A stretch of 26,686 nucleotides of DNA from CAZBDU01 sp964490725 (GCA_964490725.1 CAZBDU010000072.1:1-26686); one strand, 5' to 3'; counted from the stretch's first letter, positions 5,774 through 14,401 are shown. Program-made: numbers and translations. The notes: a model not told the origin generated them from the sequence alone.

Positions 5774-7021
5774 TCAGGAGGGTCCCGCGGGCTCCTCCCC
5801 GCCTGCGGCCTCGGGGTAGTACCGGGCCACGCAGTCCGGGCACAGGCCGTGGGAGAACTCCGCCTCCGAGTGGGTGCTGATGTAGGCCTCCAGCTGGTTC
5901 CAGTAGCCCCGGTCGTCGCGGATGCGCTTGCAGTGGGCGCAGATGGGAAGCAGGCCGCTGAGCCGCTTCACCCTGGCCAGCGCTTCCCGCAGCTCCCCGA
6001 TGAGCTTCTCCCGCTCCGCCTCCAGGCGCTCCCTGCGGTCGATGTCCCGTGCGAGCTGCCGGTTGACCTCCTGCAGCTCCGCGGTGCGCGTGGCCACCAG
6101 CTCCTCCAGGCCTTCCAGCGTGGCGTGCAGCCGCGCGGACATGGCGTTGAAGGCCTCCGTCACCTCCCGCAGCTCCCGCCCCCGGGGCAGCGGGATCCGC
6201 TCCCCCGGGCGCCCCTCCTGGCCGGAGATGCGGACCGCGGCGGCCTGCAGCCGCGCCAGGGGCACGAGCACCAGGGAGCGGTTCAGCGCCAGCTGCAGCG
6301 CGAACAGCGCCGCCAGGCCCAGCAGCAGCAGCCCCGACAGGAGCATGGAGAAGCGGTTGGCCCCCGCGTAGGCGGCGGAGAGAGGGACCCGGATGGAGAT
6401 CGCGGAGACCACCTGCCCCACCGAGCGGCCGAAGCTGCGCTCATCCCCGTAGATCTCCACCAGGGAGGAGGGCGCCCTGGCCGGGGTGCCGTGGCAGCGC
6501 AGGCAGGCTTCCTCCATCACCTCCCCCCGGCGGAGGAGCACGTAGTAGAGCTGCCCGTCCAGGCGGCGGATCGCCGATTTGGAGGTCAGGGCGGGGTCGG
6601 CGTTCAGCTCCGAGAGGAAGGCGCGCTCGTAGGCGTCCGCCTCGTTCTCCGGGCTGCGGGCGCCCACCGCGCACTCCTTGTAGTAGTAGCGCTGGCCGGT
6701 CAGGTCGCGGAAGAACCGGTCGATCTCCCGCACGGCGTAGGTGGAGGACATCCACACCGGGTCGAAGTAGGCCGGGTCCCGGAAAGGCTCACTCCAGGCG
6801 AAGAGGTTGGGCTTGAGATGCTGGTTGAAGTAGTGGTGCGTGGCCAGGTTGCGGTCCAGAAGGAGCATGGCCTTGGACTCCGCCTCCTGCAGGGCGTGCT
6901 GGCGCATGGTGTGGTTGGTCAGGAGCACCACCACCACCGCGGCCGCCAGAAACGCCCCTCCCACGGCCAGGTGCAGAACGGTGCCGACCCGGGCCGAACG
7001 AATGCGTGGCTCTCGGTTCAT
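5774..7021 (-). CDS. DUF3365 c-type-heme membrane sensor with HAMP and C-terminal Zn-ribbon-like motif, no kinase
   Basis: The 415-residue protein has TM1 at about 13-35, a periplasmic domain to about 222, TM2 at about 224-246, a HAMP-like region (about 247-300) and a coiled coil (about 300-355). The periplasmic part resembles DUF3365 (Tll0287-like) and contains Cys173-Leu-Arg-Cys-His177, a c-type heme attachment motif, so it may sense redox state or a gas. The C-terminus has Cys361-Ala-His-Cys364 and Cys394-Pro-Asp-Cys397 around Ile-Arg-Asp-Asp-x-Gly-Tyr-Trp, a module often found at the end of PAS or receiver-domain signalling proteins. No histidine kinase, cyclase or methyl-accepting output is encoded, so signalling probably needs a partner elsewhere. 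The gene is monocistronic and converges on the M50 gene. No strong Shine-Dalgarno precedes ATG 7021. Confidence 0.85.
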   Translation of the reverse strand: MNREPRIRSARVGTVLHLAVGGAFLAAAVVVVLLTNHTMRQHALQEAESKAMLLLDRNLATHHYFNQHLKPNLFAWSEPFRDPAYFDPVWMSSTYAVREIDRFFRDLTGQRYYYKECAVGARSPENEADAYERAFLSELNADPALTSKSAIRRLDGQLYYVLLRRGEVMEEACLRCHGTPARAPSSLVEIYGDERSFGRSVGQVVSAISIRVPLSAAYAGANRFSMLLSGLLLLGLAALFALQLALNRSLVLVPLARLQAAAVRISGQEGRPGERIPLPRGRELREVTEAFNAMSARLHATLEGLEELVATRTAELQEVNRQLARDIDRRERLEAEREKLIGELREALARVKRLSGLLPICAHCKRIRDDRGYWNQLEAYISTHSEAEFSHGLCPDCVARYYPEAAGGEEPAGPS

Positions 7022-7063
7022 CGGTTCGTCTCTGGGCCCCGCCGCCGGGACGCCGTGGAAGCC

Positions 7064-7092
7064 ACTCTAGGTCGGGGACCGGGGGCTGTCAA
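7064..7092 (-). promoter_or_regulatory. Strong sigma70-type promoter of the DUF3365 sensor gene
   Basis: Perfect TTGACA (7092-7087), a 17-base spacer and TAGAGT (7069-7064) on the minus strand. The predicted start near 7057 gives a leader of about 36 bases before ATG 7021. This is the best consensus match in the window. Confidence 0.75.
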
Positions 7093-7190
7093 TACCCTTG
7101 CGCGCGGGGCCGCCTGGGGGTAGCCTGGAGGTACCCGGGAGGGCAGCCCGCCGGAGGGGCGGCCCGCAGCCCCGGGCAGGGGGTCTGCGG

Positions 7191-7655
7191 ATGGCCGGAG
7201 CGATGGAGGCGCGGTTCGCCCACGTGAACCTGGTGGCGCACGACTGGCGGCGGCTGGCGGCGTTCTACCGGGAGGCGTTCGCCCTGGAGCCCGTTCCCCC
7301 GGAGCGGCGGCTGTCCGGTCCCTGGCTGGAGCGGGCCACCGGCATGGCGGGGGTCCGCATCGAGGGGGTCCACCTGCTGCTGGCCGATGCCGGCGGCGCA
7401 CCGCTGACCCTGGAGATCTTCCAGTACGATCCTCCCGCGCCCGCCGTGGCCCGGGAGGTGAACCGCCCCGGCCTGGGGCACGTGGCCTTCCGGGTGCCCG
7501 AGGTGGCCGCCGCCCTGGGACGGGTCAGGAGCCTGGGGGGAAGCGCCGTGGGGACGGTGGTGAGGACGGAGATCTCCGGGGCCGGCACCATCACCTTCGT
7601 CTACGCCCGCGACCCCGAAGGCAACATCATCGAGCTGCAGAGCTGGAGCGAGTGA
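7191..7655 (+). CDS. VOC-family (glyoxalase/bleomycin resistance/dioxygenase-fold) protein
   Basis: The 154-residue protein has two beta-alpha-beta-beta-beta halves of the vicinal oxygen chelate fold. The four expected metal ligands are in place: His11 (Ala-His-Val-Asn-Leu), Glu75 (Leu-Thr-Leu-Glu-Ile-Phe), His97 (Gly-Leu-Gly-His-Val-Ala-Phe) and Glu148 (Gly-Asn-Ile-Ile-Glu-Leu). A metal enzyme is likely, but glyoxalase, epimerase and dioxygenase roles cannot be separated from sequence. The start is ATG 7191, with AGGGGG seven bases upstream. ATG 7203, with GGAG three bases before it, is an alternative. The open frame upstream to 7098 is low-complexity and overlaps the divergent promoter region. 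It is the first gene of a six-gene + strand operon. Confidence 0.85.
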   Translation: MAGAMEARFAHVNLVAHDWRRLAAFYREAFALEPVPPERRLSGPWLERATGMAGVRIEGVHLLLADAGGAPLTLEIFQYDPPAPAVAREVNRPGLGHVAFRVPEVAAALGRVRSLGGSAVGTVVRTEISGAGTITFVYARDPEGNIIELQSWSE

Positions 7656-7667
7656 GGAGGAGCTGGT

Positions 7668-8096
7668 ATGCGCTTTCCGGTCTGCCCCGCGCTCTACGCC
7701 GTCTGCGTGGGCGCCCTGATGATCCTGATGTGGGCGCCCTTCATCCTCACGGGGCAGGTGCCCGAGCTGGCGAGCAGGCCGGCGGCGATCGGGCTGCACC
7801 TGGCCGCGGAGGCAGCCACCGCCGTGGCGCTCATGGCCGGGGGGGCCGCCTGCCTGGCCAGGCGGCGCTGGGGGCCGCCGATCCTGCTTTTTGCCCTGGG
7901 AATGCTGGCCTACGCGCTCATCGTCAGCCCGGGATACTACCTGGAGGCGGGCCAGGGCGGGTTCGCGGTCATGTTCGGGTTCCTGCTGGCTCTCACGGCG
8001 GTCTTCCTGGCGCCGGCGGTGAGGTGGACGCTTCAGCCGCGGGCGGCCGGTCAGGAACCCGCCGGGGGCGCGCCCGGCCGGACGGCGGGAGGGTGA
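7668..8096 (+). CDS. Uncharacterised four-TM membrane protein
   Basis: The 142-residue protein has four predicted membrane helices (about 5-27, 43-65, 70-90 and 97-117) and a short polar C-terminal tail rich in Gly, Pro and Arg. It starts with ATG at 7668, six bases after AGGAGGAG, and lies 12 bases after the VOC gene. I do not recognise a family. It has no cysteine or histidine clusters in the helices that would suggest a heme or metal site. Its place in the operon implies coexpression with the VOC and DinB-like proteins but says little about its job. Confidence 0.8.
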   Translation: MRFPVCPALYAVCVGALMILMWAPFILTGQVPELASRPAAIGLHLAAEAATAVALMAGGAACLARRRWGPPILLFALGMLAYALIVSPGYYLEAGQGGFAVMFGFLLALTAVFLAPAVRWTLQPRAAGQEPAGGAPGRTAGG

Positions 8097-8100
8097 GGCC

Positions 8101-8568
8101 ATGCTGGAGGTGGAACGCTACAGGAAGGAAACCGAGGCCTTTCGCGAGCTGCTGAGGGGGGTGCCCGAGGAGCTCACCGCCGTGCGGCCGGCCCCGGAGG
8201 CCTGGTGCCTGAGGGAGATCGTGGGCCACCTGGTGGACTCGGCTTCCAACAACCACCAGAGATTCGTGCGCCTGCAGCTGGGCTCGCTTTCCGAGTTTCC
8301 CGCCTACGAGGGGGAGCACTGGGTGGAGATCCAGCGCTTCCGGGAGATGTCGTGGCCGGTGCTGGTGCAGCTGTGGAGCAGCTACAACGAGCTGCTGCTG
8401 CACGTGGTGGAGAGGATCGACCCGGGGGCGCTCAAGAACTGCTGGAGCACCGGCGGCCGGGACCTGAGCCTGCAGTGGCTGGTGGAGGACTACTACCGCC
8501 ACCTGCAGGGGCACGCCCGCCAGTTCGAGGAGCGCCTGGCCGAGGTGAAGGCGCAGGGTGCAGGATAG
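8101..8568 (+). CDS. DinB/YfiT-like metal-binding four-helix protein
   Basis: The 155-residue protein has the DinB-like four-helix layout. The metal triad characteristic of this fold is visible as His43 (Glu-Ile-Val-Gly-His-Leu-Val-Asp), His134 and His138 (Tyr-Arg-His-Leu-Gln-Gly-His-Ala). The segment Arg-Pro-Ala-Pro-Glu-Ala-Trp-Cys-Leu-Arg-Glu-Ile is also typical. Family members include thiol transferases for bacillithiol or mycothiol and many proteins of unknown function. The cofactor used here cannot be told. The start ATG at 8101 is four bases after the preceding stop and follows a GGAGGGTGAGG purine run. Confidence 0.88.
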   Translation: MLEVERYRKETEAFRELLRGVPEELTAVRPAPEAWCLREIVGHLVDSASNNHQRFVRLQLGSLSEFPAYEGEHWVEIQRFREMSWPVLVQLWSSYNELLLHVVERIDPGALKNCWSTGGRDLSLQWLVEDYYRHLQGHARQFEERLAEVKAQGAG

Positions 8569-8598
8569 GCGGAAGCCCGCCCCCCGGAGGTGACGCGG

Positions 8599-9432
8599 AT
8601 GTGCGAGTTCTGCACCCGCCACGGCGAGGGCAGAAAGTGGTACCTGGAGGCCCGCAACTACGCCGCCGAGCTGACGGAGGAGCTCTTCCGCCGCCGCATC
8701 ATCGAGCATTTCTTCGCGGAGGTGATCGAGAAGGGCAACCGCCAGGTCTCCCTGATGGAGCGCGCCCGCTGCCTGGGCCTGGGCCTTCCCGCTGCGGTGC
8801 GCCGCCGGATCACCGCCAGGCAGAAGGAGAGCCACTTCGGCCAGGTGGTGCCGCTGGAGGAGGTGGCCTTGATCCTCTCCATGGCCACCTCCGTGGTCAG
8901 GCTGACCTGCGGCTGCCGCTGGGCCAGGCAGAGGAAGGAGAGCCGCCTCTGCTTCGGCCTCAGCCTGGGCCCTCCGCCCTGGTACGAGTCGCTGGACCTG
9001 GGCTGGTTCGGCTCCCCGGACCTTTCGCGGCTGGAGGGCATGAGCGCGGGGGAGGCCCTGGAGCACATCCGCGTAAGTGACCGCCAGGGCCACGTGCACA
9101 GCGTCTGGACCTTCGGCACCCCGTTCATCGGAGCGCTCTGCAACTGCGAGCTGGACAGCTGCCTGGCCATGCGCCTGACCTGCGGGCTGAACGCCCCGGT
9201 GATGTTCCGGGGGGAGCAGGTGGCGGTGCCGGAGGCGGCGGCCTGCACGGGGTGCAAAGCCTGCGTGGAGAAGTGCCAGTTCCGGGCCATCGGGGTCGAC
9301 GGCAGGGGTAGGAAGTGCTCCATCGACGCGCGCCGCTGCTACGGCTGCGGCGTCTGCCGGGCCTCCTGCCGCGAGGGGGCCATCTGGCTGATGGACCGCC
9401 GGCGCCACCCGGTGGCCGCGGGCCTGTGGTGA
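8599..9432 (+). CDS. Two-cluster ferredoxin-like iron-sulfur protein with N-terminal CxxC
   Basis: The 277-residue protein ends in two 4Fe-4S motifs: Cys216-x2-Cys219-x2-Cys222-x3-Cys226 and Cys247-x2-Cys250-x2-Cys253-x3-Cys257. The N-terminus, Met-Cys-Glu-Phe-Cys-Thr-Arg-His-Gly-Glu-Gly, is a distinctive pattern that I recall from uncharacterised ferredoxin-like proteins of anaerobes. Additional cysteines at 104/106 and at 181, 183 and 188 could bind another cluster or metal. There are no TM helices or flavin motifs. It probably passes electrons to an unknown partner. ATG 8599 has GGAGG eight bases upstream. The GTG at 8590 overlaps that ribosome site and is rejected. It lies 30 bases after the DinB-like gene. 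Confidence 0.87.
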   Translation: MCEFCTRHGEGRKWYLEARNYAAELTEELFRRRIIEHFFAEVIEKGNRQVSLMERARCLGLGLPAAVRRRITARQKESHFGQVVPLEEVALILSMATSVVRLTCGCRWARQRKESRLCFGLSLGPPPWYESLDLGWFGSPDLSRLEGMSAGEALEHIRVSDRQGHVHSVWTFGTPFIGALCNCELDSCLAMRLTCGLNAPVMFRGEQVAVPEAAACTGCKACVEKCQFRAIGVDGRGRKCSIDARRCYGCGVCRASCREGAIWLMDRRRHPVAAGLW

Positions 9433-9461
9433 GACCGGCCCGGGGGCGAGGGGAGGGTGCG

Positions 9462-10049
9462 ATGGGATTCTTCGCGGCCTGGCTGGCCGGCTACAGCAGC
9501 CCCCGGCGCTACCTGCGCCTGCTGGAGGCGGCCCCGGCGCCCTGGTGGGGGCTGTGCGCCACCCTGCTGCGGGGGGCCCTGGATTCGCTCCTCCTCTACC
9601 TGCCCCTCGCCCTCATGGGGCGGGAGCCCTCCACCCCTTCGGCCCTGAGCTTCGTGCCCACCTCCGGGTACTACGCCTTCTCGGTGTTCTTCATGCCGGT
9701 GTACTTCCTGCTGCTCTGGCTGCTGCTCTCCGCCCTGGTGCACCTGATCCTCCGCCTGTCGGGGCGGGAGGGCGCCATCGACCAGGTGCTCAACGTCACC
9801 GGCATGGCCGGCCTGGTGGTGGGGGCGTTCCTGGTGCCCTGGGACTGGATCTGGGTGGCCCTGGGGGCGGGCGGCCCCGCGGCGCTGGGGATCAGCCACC
9901 TGGTGGCCTCGCTGTGGGCCGTGGCGCTCACCACCCCGGCCTTCCGCCGCCTGCTGGGGCTTCCGGTGTGGCTGGCGCTGCTGCTGAACGGGGTCTGGAT
10001 GGCCGCGGGCGTGCCGGTGTCCATGGTCTTTGCCCGGGCGCCGCTGTAG
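9462..10049 (+). CDS. Yip1-like multi-TM membrane protein
   Basis: The 195-residue protein has about five hydrophobic helices (about 28-52, 70-98, 108-130, 138-157 and 165-188). Its plan resembles bacterial Yip1/YIF1-type proteins: a short amphipathic N-terminus with Pro-Arg-Arg-Tyr-Leu-Arg, then five helices with Gly- and Asn-containing loops such as Gln-Val-Leu-Asn-Val-Thr-Gly-Met-Ala. The family link is moderate and no function is known for bacterial members. ATG 9462 follows GGGGAGGG with a four-base spacer, 29 bases after the ferredoxin stop. The open frame extends upstream to 9315, but that part overlaps the ferredoxin gene and lacks a ribosome site. Confidence 0.78.
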   Translation: MGFFAAWLAGYSSPRRYLRLLEAAPAPWWGLCATLLRGALDSLLLYLPLALMGREPSTPSALSFVPTSGYYAFSVFFMPVYFLLLWLLLSALVHLILRLSGREGAIDQVLNVTGMAGLVVGAFLVPWDWIWVALGAGGPAALGISHLVASLWAVALTTPAFRRLLGLPVWLALLLNGVWMAAGVPVSMVFARAPL

Positions 10050-10059
10050 GAGTGGGACC

Positions 10060-11472
10060 GTGAGCACCCGGCGGTCATCTGCTGTGCCCTGCCTGCTGGC
10101 CTGCCTGCTGCTGCTGGCCTCCGCCTGCTCGCGCGGGGAGGAGGAGGTGGAGCGGCGCCTTGAGGCGGCGATGGGCAGCCTGCGCGGCGGGGAGCTGCTG
10201 GAGGCGCTGATCGCGCTGGACCAGGAGTACCCACGGCACCTGCCCCTGAAGATCAACATCGGGGCTCTGCTGATCGCCTCCGGGAGGCTGGACACCGCCG
10301 GAGCGTACCTGGAGCAGGGGGAGCGCCTGCTGGGAAGGCGCGATCCGCCCCGGCTGGCCTATCTGCTGCACGGGAACCTGGCGGAGCTCTGCTACCGCCG
10401 CGGCGATCACCCCCGCGGCGTGGAGCAGGCCCGCCTGGCCCTCGCCGCCGGCGTGCCCGACGAGCTGGGGGTGACCTTCACCCTGGGCAAGTGCCTGGCG
10501 GCCTCCGGAAAGCCGCAGGAGGCCCTTCCGGCCTTCGACGCTGGCTGGGAGAGGCGGAGGCAGAGCATGGGCTCGGAAGACCTGCGCCAGTATGCGGAGC
10601 TGCTCTTCGATTCCGGCCGCGGCGAGGACGCCCTGGCGGTGGCGGCGGAGCACCAGTCCCGCTTCGGCTTCTCCCTGGCCCTGGGGCTGCGGCGGGCCGC
10701 GTTTTTCGAGAGGCAGGGCAAAGGCCAGGATGCGGTCCTGGCCTCCTTCGAGTGCCTGGAGTACCTGCGCCAGGGGGGCGGCCTGAGCGCCGCCGCGGAG
10801 CTGGAGCGCCTGTGGGAGCTGGAGCGGGCGCTGGCGGACGGGGGAAAAGCCGGGTTGCTGGTTGCCGCCCTGGACTCCTACCTGCGCGGCCATTACGAGG
10901 AAGCGCTGGGGCGCCTTCAGGGGTTGAGGCTGGAGGGAGACCCGGAGCTGTTCCGCTATCTAAGGCTGTCGGCGGCTCTGGAGTCCCGGCCGGTGACCGA
11001 GCGCACCCTGAGCGCCTACCTCAAGCTGGAGCCCCGCTTTCGCTACCTCCCTGCGTACTACTATCACCTGTGGCGGGGCATGCGGACGGGGCCTCCGGAG
11101 CTGTACACGCTGGAGGCGGTCCGTCCCATTCTGGAGCGCTGCATCCTGCTGGCCCCCCAGGCCGAGTCCGCCGGCGCCTCGCGTGTGGAGCTCGGCAGGT
11201 TGTTGGGGCTCGCCGACGCCGAGGCGGAGGCGCTGCTTCTGCCGGCGGAGATGGACCGTCTCTACCGGCAGGCGGCCCAGGGCGGAAGCTCCGAGCTGCT
11301 GGAGCCGCTCCTCAGGATGCTCTCCGCCGGAGACACGCCCTACCATGCGGCTGCTCTGCTGGTGCTCAAAGAGGCCCGCCGAACCCCCTCCCTGGAGGAA
11401 TACCTGCGGCGGAGGCTTCGGGGGGCGCGGGGGCTGCTGCGGGAGCGGTTGGAGGCGGTGCTGGGTCCGTAG
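10060..11472 (+). CDS. TPR-rich lipoprotein
   Basis: This 470-residue protein begins with a basic stretch, a hydrophobic core and Leu-Leu-Ala-Ser-Ala-Cys at residues 19-24, a relaxed lipobox with Ala at -3. The rest is nearly all helical, with repeated 34-residue-like units (for example Gly-Ala-Leu-Leu-Ile-Ala-Ser-Gly-Arg-Leu-Asp-Thr-Ala and Leu-Ala-Ala-Ser-Gly-Lys-Pro-Gln-Glu-Ala), consistent with TPRs. It is probably a membrane-anchored scaffold in the periplasm. GTG at 10060 follows AGGAG with an eight-base spacer, 10 bases after the Yip1-like stop. The last 107 bases overlap the 3' end of the convergent RND gene. It is the last gene of the + operon. No specific function can be assigned. 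Confidence 0.82.
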   Translation: MSTRRSSAVPCLLACLLLLASACSRGEEEVERRLEAAMGSLRGGELLEALIALDQEYPRHLPLKINIGALLIASGRLDTAGAYLEQGERLLGRRDPPRLAYLLHGNLAELCYRRGDHPRGVEQARLALAAGVPDELGVTFTLGKCLAASGKPQEALPAFDAGWERRRQSMGSEDLRQYAELLFDSGRGEDALAVAAEHQSRFGFSLALGLRRAAFFERQGKGQDAVLASFECLEYLRQGGGLSAAAELERLWELERALADGGKAGLLVAALDSYLRGHYEEALGRLQGLRLEGDPELFRYLRLSAALESRPVTERTLSAYLKLEPRFRYLPAYYYHLWRGMRTGPPELYTLEAVRPILERCILLAPQAESAGASRVELGRLLGLADAEAEALLLPAEMDRLYRQAAQGGSSELLEPLLRMLSAGDTPYHAAALLVLKEARRTPSLEEYLRRRLRGARGLLRERLEAVLGP

Positions 11473-14401
11473 GGGCAGGCTGGCGCCGCGGTTGGGGGGG
11501 ATCCCTCTGAAGCAGCGGCAGGCTCACCGCCGTGAGGGGCAGAGAGACGAGCACTCCCGCCGCCACCGTAAGCGACAGCGGCGCGAGCAGCCCCGCCCCG
11601 GAGGAACCGAACGCCAGCGGCAGCGCGCCGGCGGCGGTGGTCAACGAGGCACCCAGCACGGCCCTCATCCTGGCGGCCAGCAGATCGGGCAGGCGGAAGG
11701 ACGGGCGGCGGCGGCCGCGCAGCGGGTCCAGGATGAGGATGGCGTTGTTCACGGAGACGCCGGCGCACAGAAGCAGCCCCAGCAGCACCGGTTCGGAGAG
11801 CCCCTGGCCGAGGGGGCGGAGGAGCAGCAGGGAACCCACCCAGGACAGGGGGATCTGGGCGGCGATGATCAGGGGAATGCGCAGGCTCTCGAACCGAAAC
11901 ACCAGGACCAGAAAGACCAGGACCGCCGCCAGCGCGACGGCGGTGAGGGCGCCGCGACGCACCTCCGCCGCCTCCGTCTCCCGCCGCCCGGCCTCGCCAC
12001 GGTAGCCCGGCGGAAACGGAAAGGCGCCCAGCACCTCCCGGGCGGCGGCCAGGGCCGCCGCCTTGGTTCCCAGGGGCACCCGCACGGTGAACCCCGCGCC
12101 GCGCTGGCGGTCGTGGTGGACGATCGGGCCGGTCTCCCTGCGATCGGAGACCTCGGCCAGCCAGCCGGCGGGAATGCTCGAGGGCGGCAGCGGCTGCGCC
12201 TCCGGCCGGAAACCGGCCCTCCCTTGCAGGAGGGTCCCGGAGGCGTTCTCCCCCGTGCCGGCCGGGGGCAGCGGCACCGGGATGCGGAGCACCTCACTGA
12301 GGGGGGGCGCCCGGGATCCCAGGGCGAAGAGCCGGATGTCGATCGTTCCCGCCGCCATCCCCTTCTGTCCCGGCGGGTTCCACTTGGCTGCCACCGGGCC
12401 CGCCAGTGACCAGTAGAGGATCGAGCAGACCTCCTGCGGAGAGACGCCCGCGGCCGCGGCCCGTTCCACGGGAATGGTGAGGATTCTGGCCGGCAGGACC
12501 TGCTTGAAATGGAAGACCACCTGCGCGTCGGCCAGGCGGGCAACGATGGCCTCCGAAGCGGCCCCGACCAGTGCGTGCAGGCGCCGGAGGTCCGGCCCCG
12601 TAACGAGCACCTCAAAGGAGGCCTCCCGGGCCGCGTCTTCGGGGAAGTAGAGGAAAGCGCCGGAGCCGGCCAGCGCCTGCACGGCGCTGCGCAGGCGCTG
12701 GGGATCGGCGCCAGGCTCCAGGGTGAGAAGAAAGGAGGCCCGCTCCCTCTCGAAGCGGCCGGTCACCTGCTCCACGCCGGGAAGGCCGGGCAGCCGGCCC
12801 TCCAGGCGCCCGGCGCTGCGCTGCACCTCCGCGGCCGGTGTGCCGCTCGCGTACTCCAGCCGAAAGCGCAGGGCTCCCTCGCCCCCGGAAGCGGACGGCG
12901 AGAGCCCCGAGGAGGCTCCCATCCAGACCGCGGCGGCCGCCAGGACCAGCAGCGCCGAGCCGGTGAGGGCGCGGTGCCTGGCCACCCAGCCGCACAGCCG
13001 CTCCGAGAGGCGCCGCACCGCCGGCGGAGGCCGCGGTGGCGGCTGCGGGCGGACCGGCGCCAGGGTCAGAGAGGGCATGGCCAGGAGCACGTACAACAGA
13101 GAGACCACCACCGAGGCGGACACCGCCACGGCCAGGCCGCCGAAGCGGTTCTGCAGCTCCCGCGGAGCCACCAGCAGAGGCAGGAAGACCGCGACGGTGG
13201 TCAGTGAGGAAAAGAGAATGGCTCCCCGGGTATTCGCCGGCGCTCCTCCCTCGGCGTGGACGATCGCCGCATCGATCGCCACTCCCGAGCCGATGGCGAG
13301 GCCCGCCAGGGTGGCCAGGTCGAGCTCGTAGCCGCAGGCGTTGAGCACTGCGGCCGCTCCGGCCAGCGTCACCGGAACTGAGAGCGCCACCCGGAGGGCC
13401 GCCCCCAACCGACGCATGACCAGCGCGGCCGCGACAACCACCAGCAGCACCCCGATGCCGGCGGCCAGCAGCACTTCCTCCAGGGCACGTTCCATCTCCG
13501 CGCCCACATCGTGGAGCACGCTGCCTCCCAGCCCCGCCGTCTCGAGCCGCAGCCTGCGGCAAAGCCCCACCAGATTGGCGTCCCCAGCCGGGTGGACGTA
13601 GAGCACCACCGCCTCCCGGCCGTCCACGTGGCTCACGCTCTGCGGCTCCGCGGAGGAAAGGCGCACCCGCGCGGCCGCCCTCAGGGGAAAGCCTGGAAGG
13701 AGCGGCAGGGCCTCCATCTGCCCCGCGCTGCGGAACCGCGCCTCCATGACGAGCGGGATGCCCCAGCCCTGGTCCAGGGCCCCCACCGGGCCTTCCGCGC
13801 GCAGCAGCCTGACCACCTGGCGCGCATCCAGGCCGGAGGCAGCTGCCCGCTCGGGCTGGAGCTCCACCCGCACCTCCTCCTTGCGGCCCCCGGCGATCTC
13901 CACCTGACCCGCCCCGTCGACGTTTTCGAAACGCCGCCTCAGGGCGCTCTCCTCGAGCCGCGCCGGAGGAAAGGAGGCGATGAAAACCGGGGCCGTGTCC
14001 AGATCACTCTTGGCCAGGACGGGACGCTGCGCTCCCTCCGGAAGCCCGGCCCACACCCGATCCACCGCCTCCCGCACGCGTAGATACGCCTGATCCAGGT
14101 CCACGTCCGGCCGGAAGCGCAGGTAGACCCTGGAACGGCCGGCATCCGAGACCGACACCACCTCCTGAAGCCCTTCCTGGCTGGCCAGGCGGCGTTCCAG
14201 CGGCACCGTCACGAAGCGCTCCATCTGTTCCTCGAAGGCGCCCTGGTGCTCCACGCTCACCAGGATCGAGCGCTGGGAGGAAGCGGGCCGGTAGCCGAGG
14301 GGTATGGTGCGGGCCTGGAGCACCAGGCAGAGCAGCACCGCAGCCAGGATCAGGGCAGTCCGGGTCGGCCAGCCTCCGCCCGCCGGTGGTTCGGCCCTCA
14401 C
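11366..14401 (-). CDS. RND efflux permease, second of a tandem pair (HAE-1-like)
   Basis: The 1011-residue protein has the standard RND architecture: one N-terminal TM, a large periplasmic porter domain, TMs 2-6, a short loop, TM7, a second porter domain and TMs 8-12. The proton-relay Asp of TM4 is Asp377 in Gly-Val-Ala-Ile-Asp-Ala-Ala-Ile-Val. Val-Asn-Asn-Ala-Ile-Leu is kept in the C-terminal half. The porter subdomain after residue 140 looks slightly shorter than in its partner. The C-terminus carries a Pro/Ala-rich tail of about 45 residues, part of which overlaps the convergent lipoprotein gene by 107 bases. The GTG start at 14401 shares GTGA with the stop of the first permease. It probably forms a heteromeric pump with that protein. 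The substrate is unknown. Confidence 0.92.
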   Translation of the reverse strand: MRAEPPAGGGWPTRTALILAAVLLCLVLQARTIPLGYRPASSQRSILVSVEHQGAFEEQMERFVTVPLERRLASQEGLQEVVSVSDAGRSRVYLRFRPDVDLDQAYLRVREAVDRVWAGLPEGAQRPVLAKSDLDTAPVFIASFPPARLEESALRRRFENVDGAGQVEIAGGRKEEVRVELQPERAAASGLDARQVVRLLRAEGPVGALDQGWGIPLVMEARFRSAGQMEALPLLPGFPLRAAARVRLSSAEPQSVSHVDGREAVVLYVHPAGDANLVGLCRRLRLETAGLGGSVLHDVGAEMERALEEVLLAAGIGVLLVVVAAALVMRRLGAALRVALSVPVTLAGAAAVLNACGYELDLATLAGLAIGSGVAIDAAIVHAEGGAPANTRGAILFSSLTTVAVFLPLLVAPRELQNRFGGLAVAVSASVVVSLLYVLLAMPSLTLAPVRPQPPPRPPPAVRRLSERLCGWVARHRALTGSALLVLAAAAVWMGASSGLSPSASGGEGALRFRLEYASGTPAAEVQRSAGRLEGRLPGLPGVEQVTGRFERERASFLLTLEPGADPQRLRSAVQALAGSGAFLYFPEDAAREASFEVLVTGPDLRRLHALVGAASEAIVARLADAQVVFHFKQVLPARILTIPVERAAAAGVSPQEVCSILYWSLAGPVAAKWNPPGQKGMAAGTIDIRLFALGSRAPPLSEVLRIPVPLPPAGTGENASGTLLQGRAGFRPEAQPLPPSSIPAGWLAEVSDRRETGPIVHHDRQRGAGFTVRVPLGTKAAALAAAREVLGAFPFPPGYRGEAGRRETEAAEVRRGALTAVALAAVLVFLVLVFRFESLRIPLIIAAQIPLSWVGSLLLLRPLGQGLSEPVLLGLLLCAGVSVNNAILILDPLRGRRRPSFRLPDLLAARMRAVLGASLTTAAGALPLAFGSSGAGLLAPLSLTVAAGVLVSLPLTAVSLPLLQRDPPQPRRQPAPTDPAPPPTAPAAAPAPPEASAAGIPPGRGFGGPL

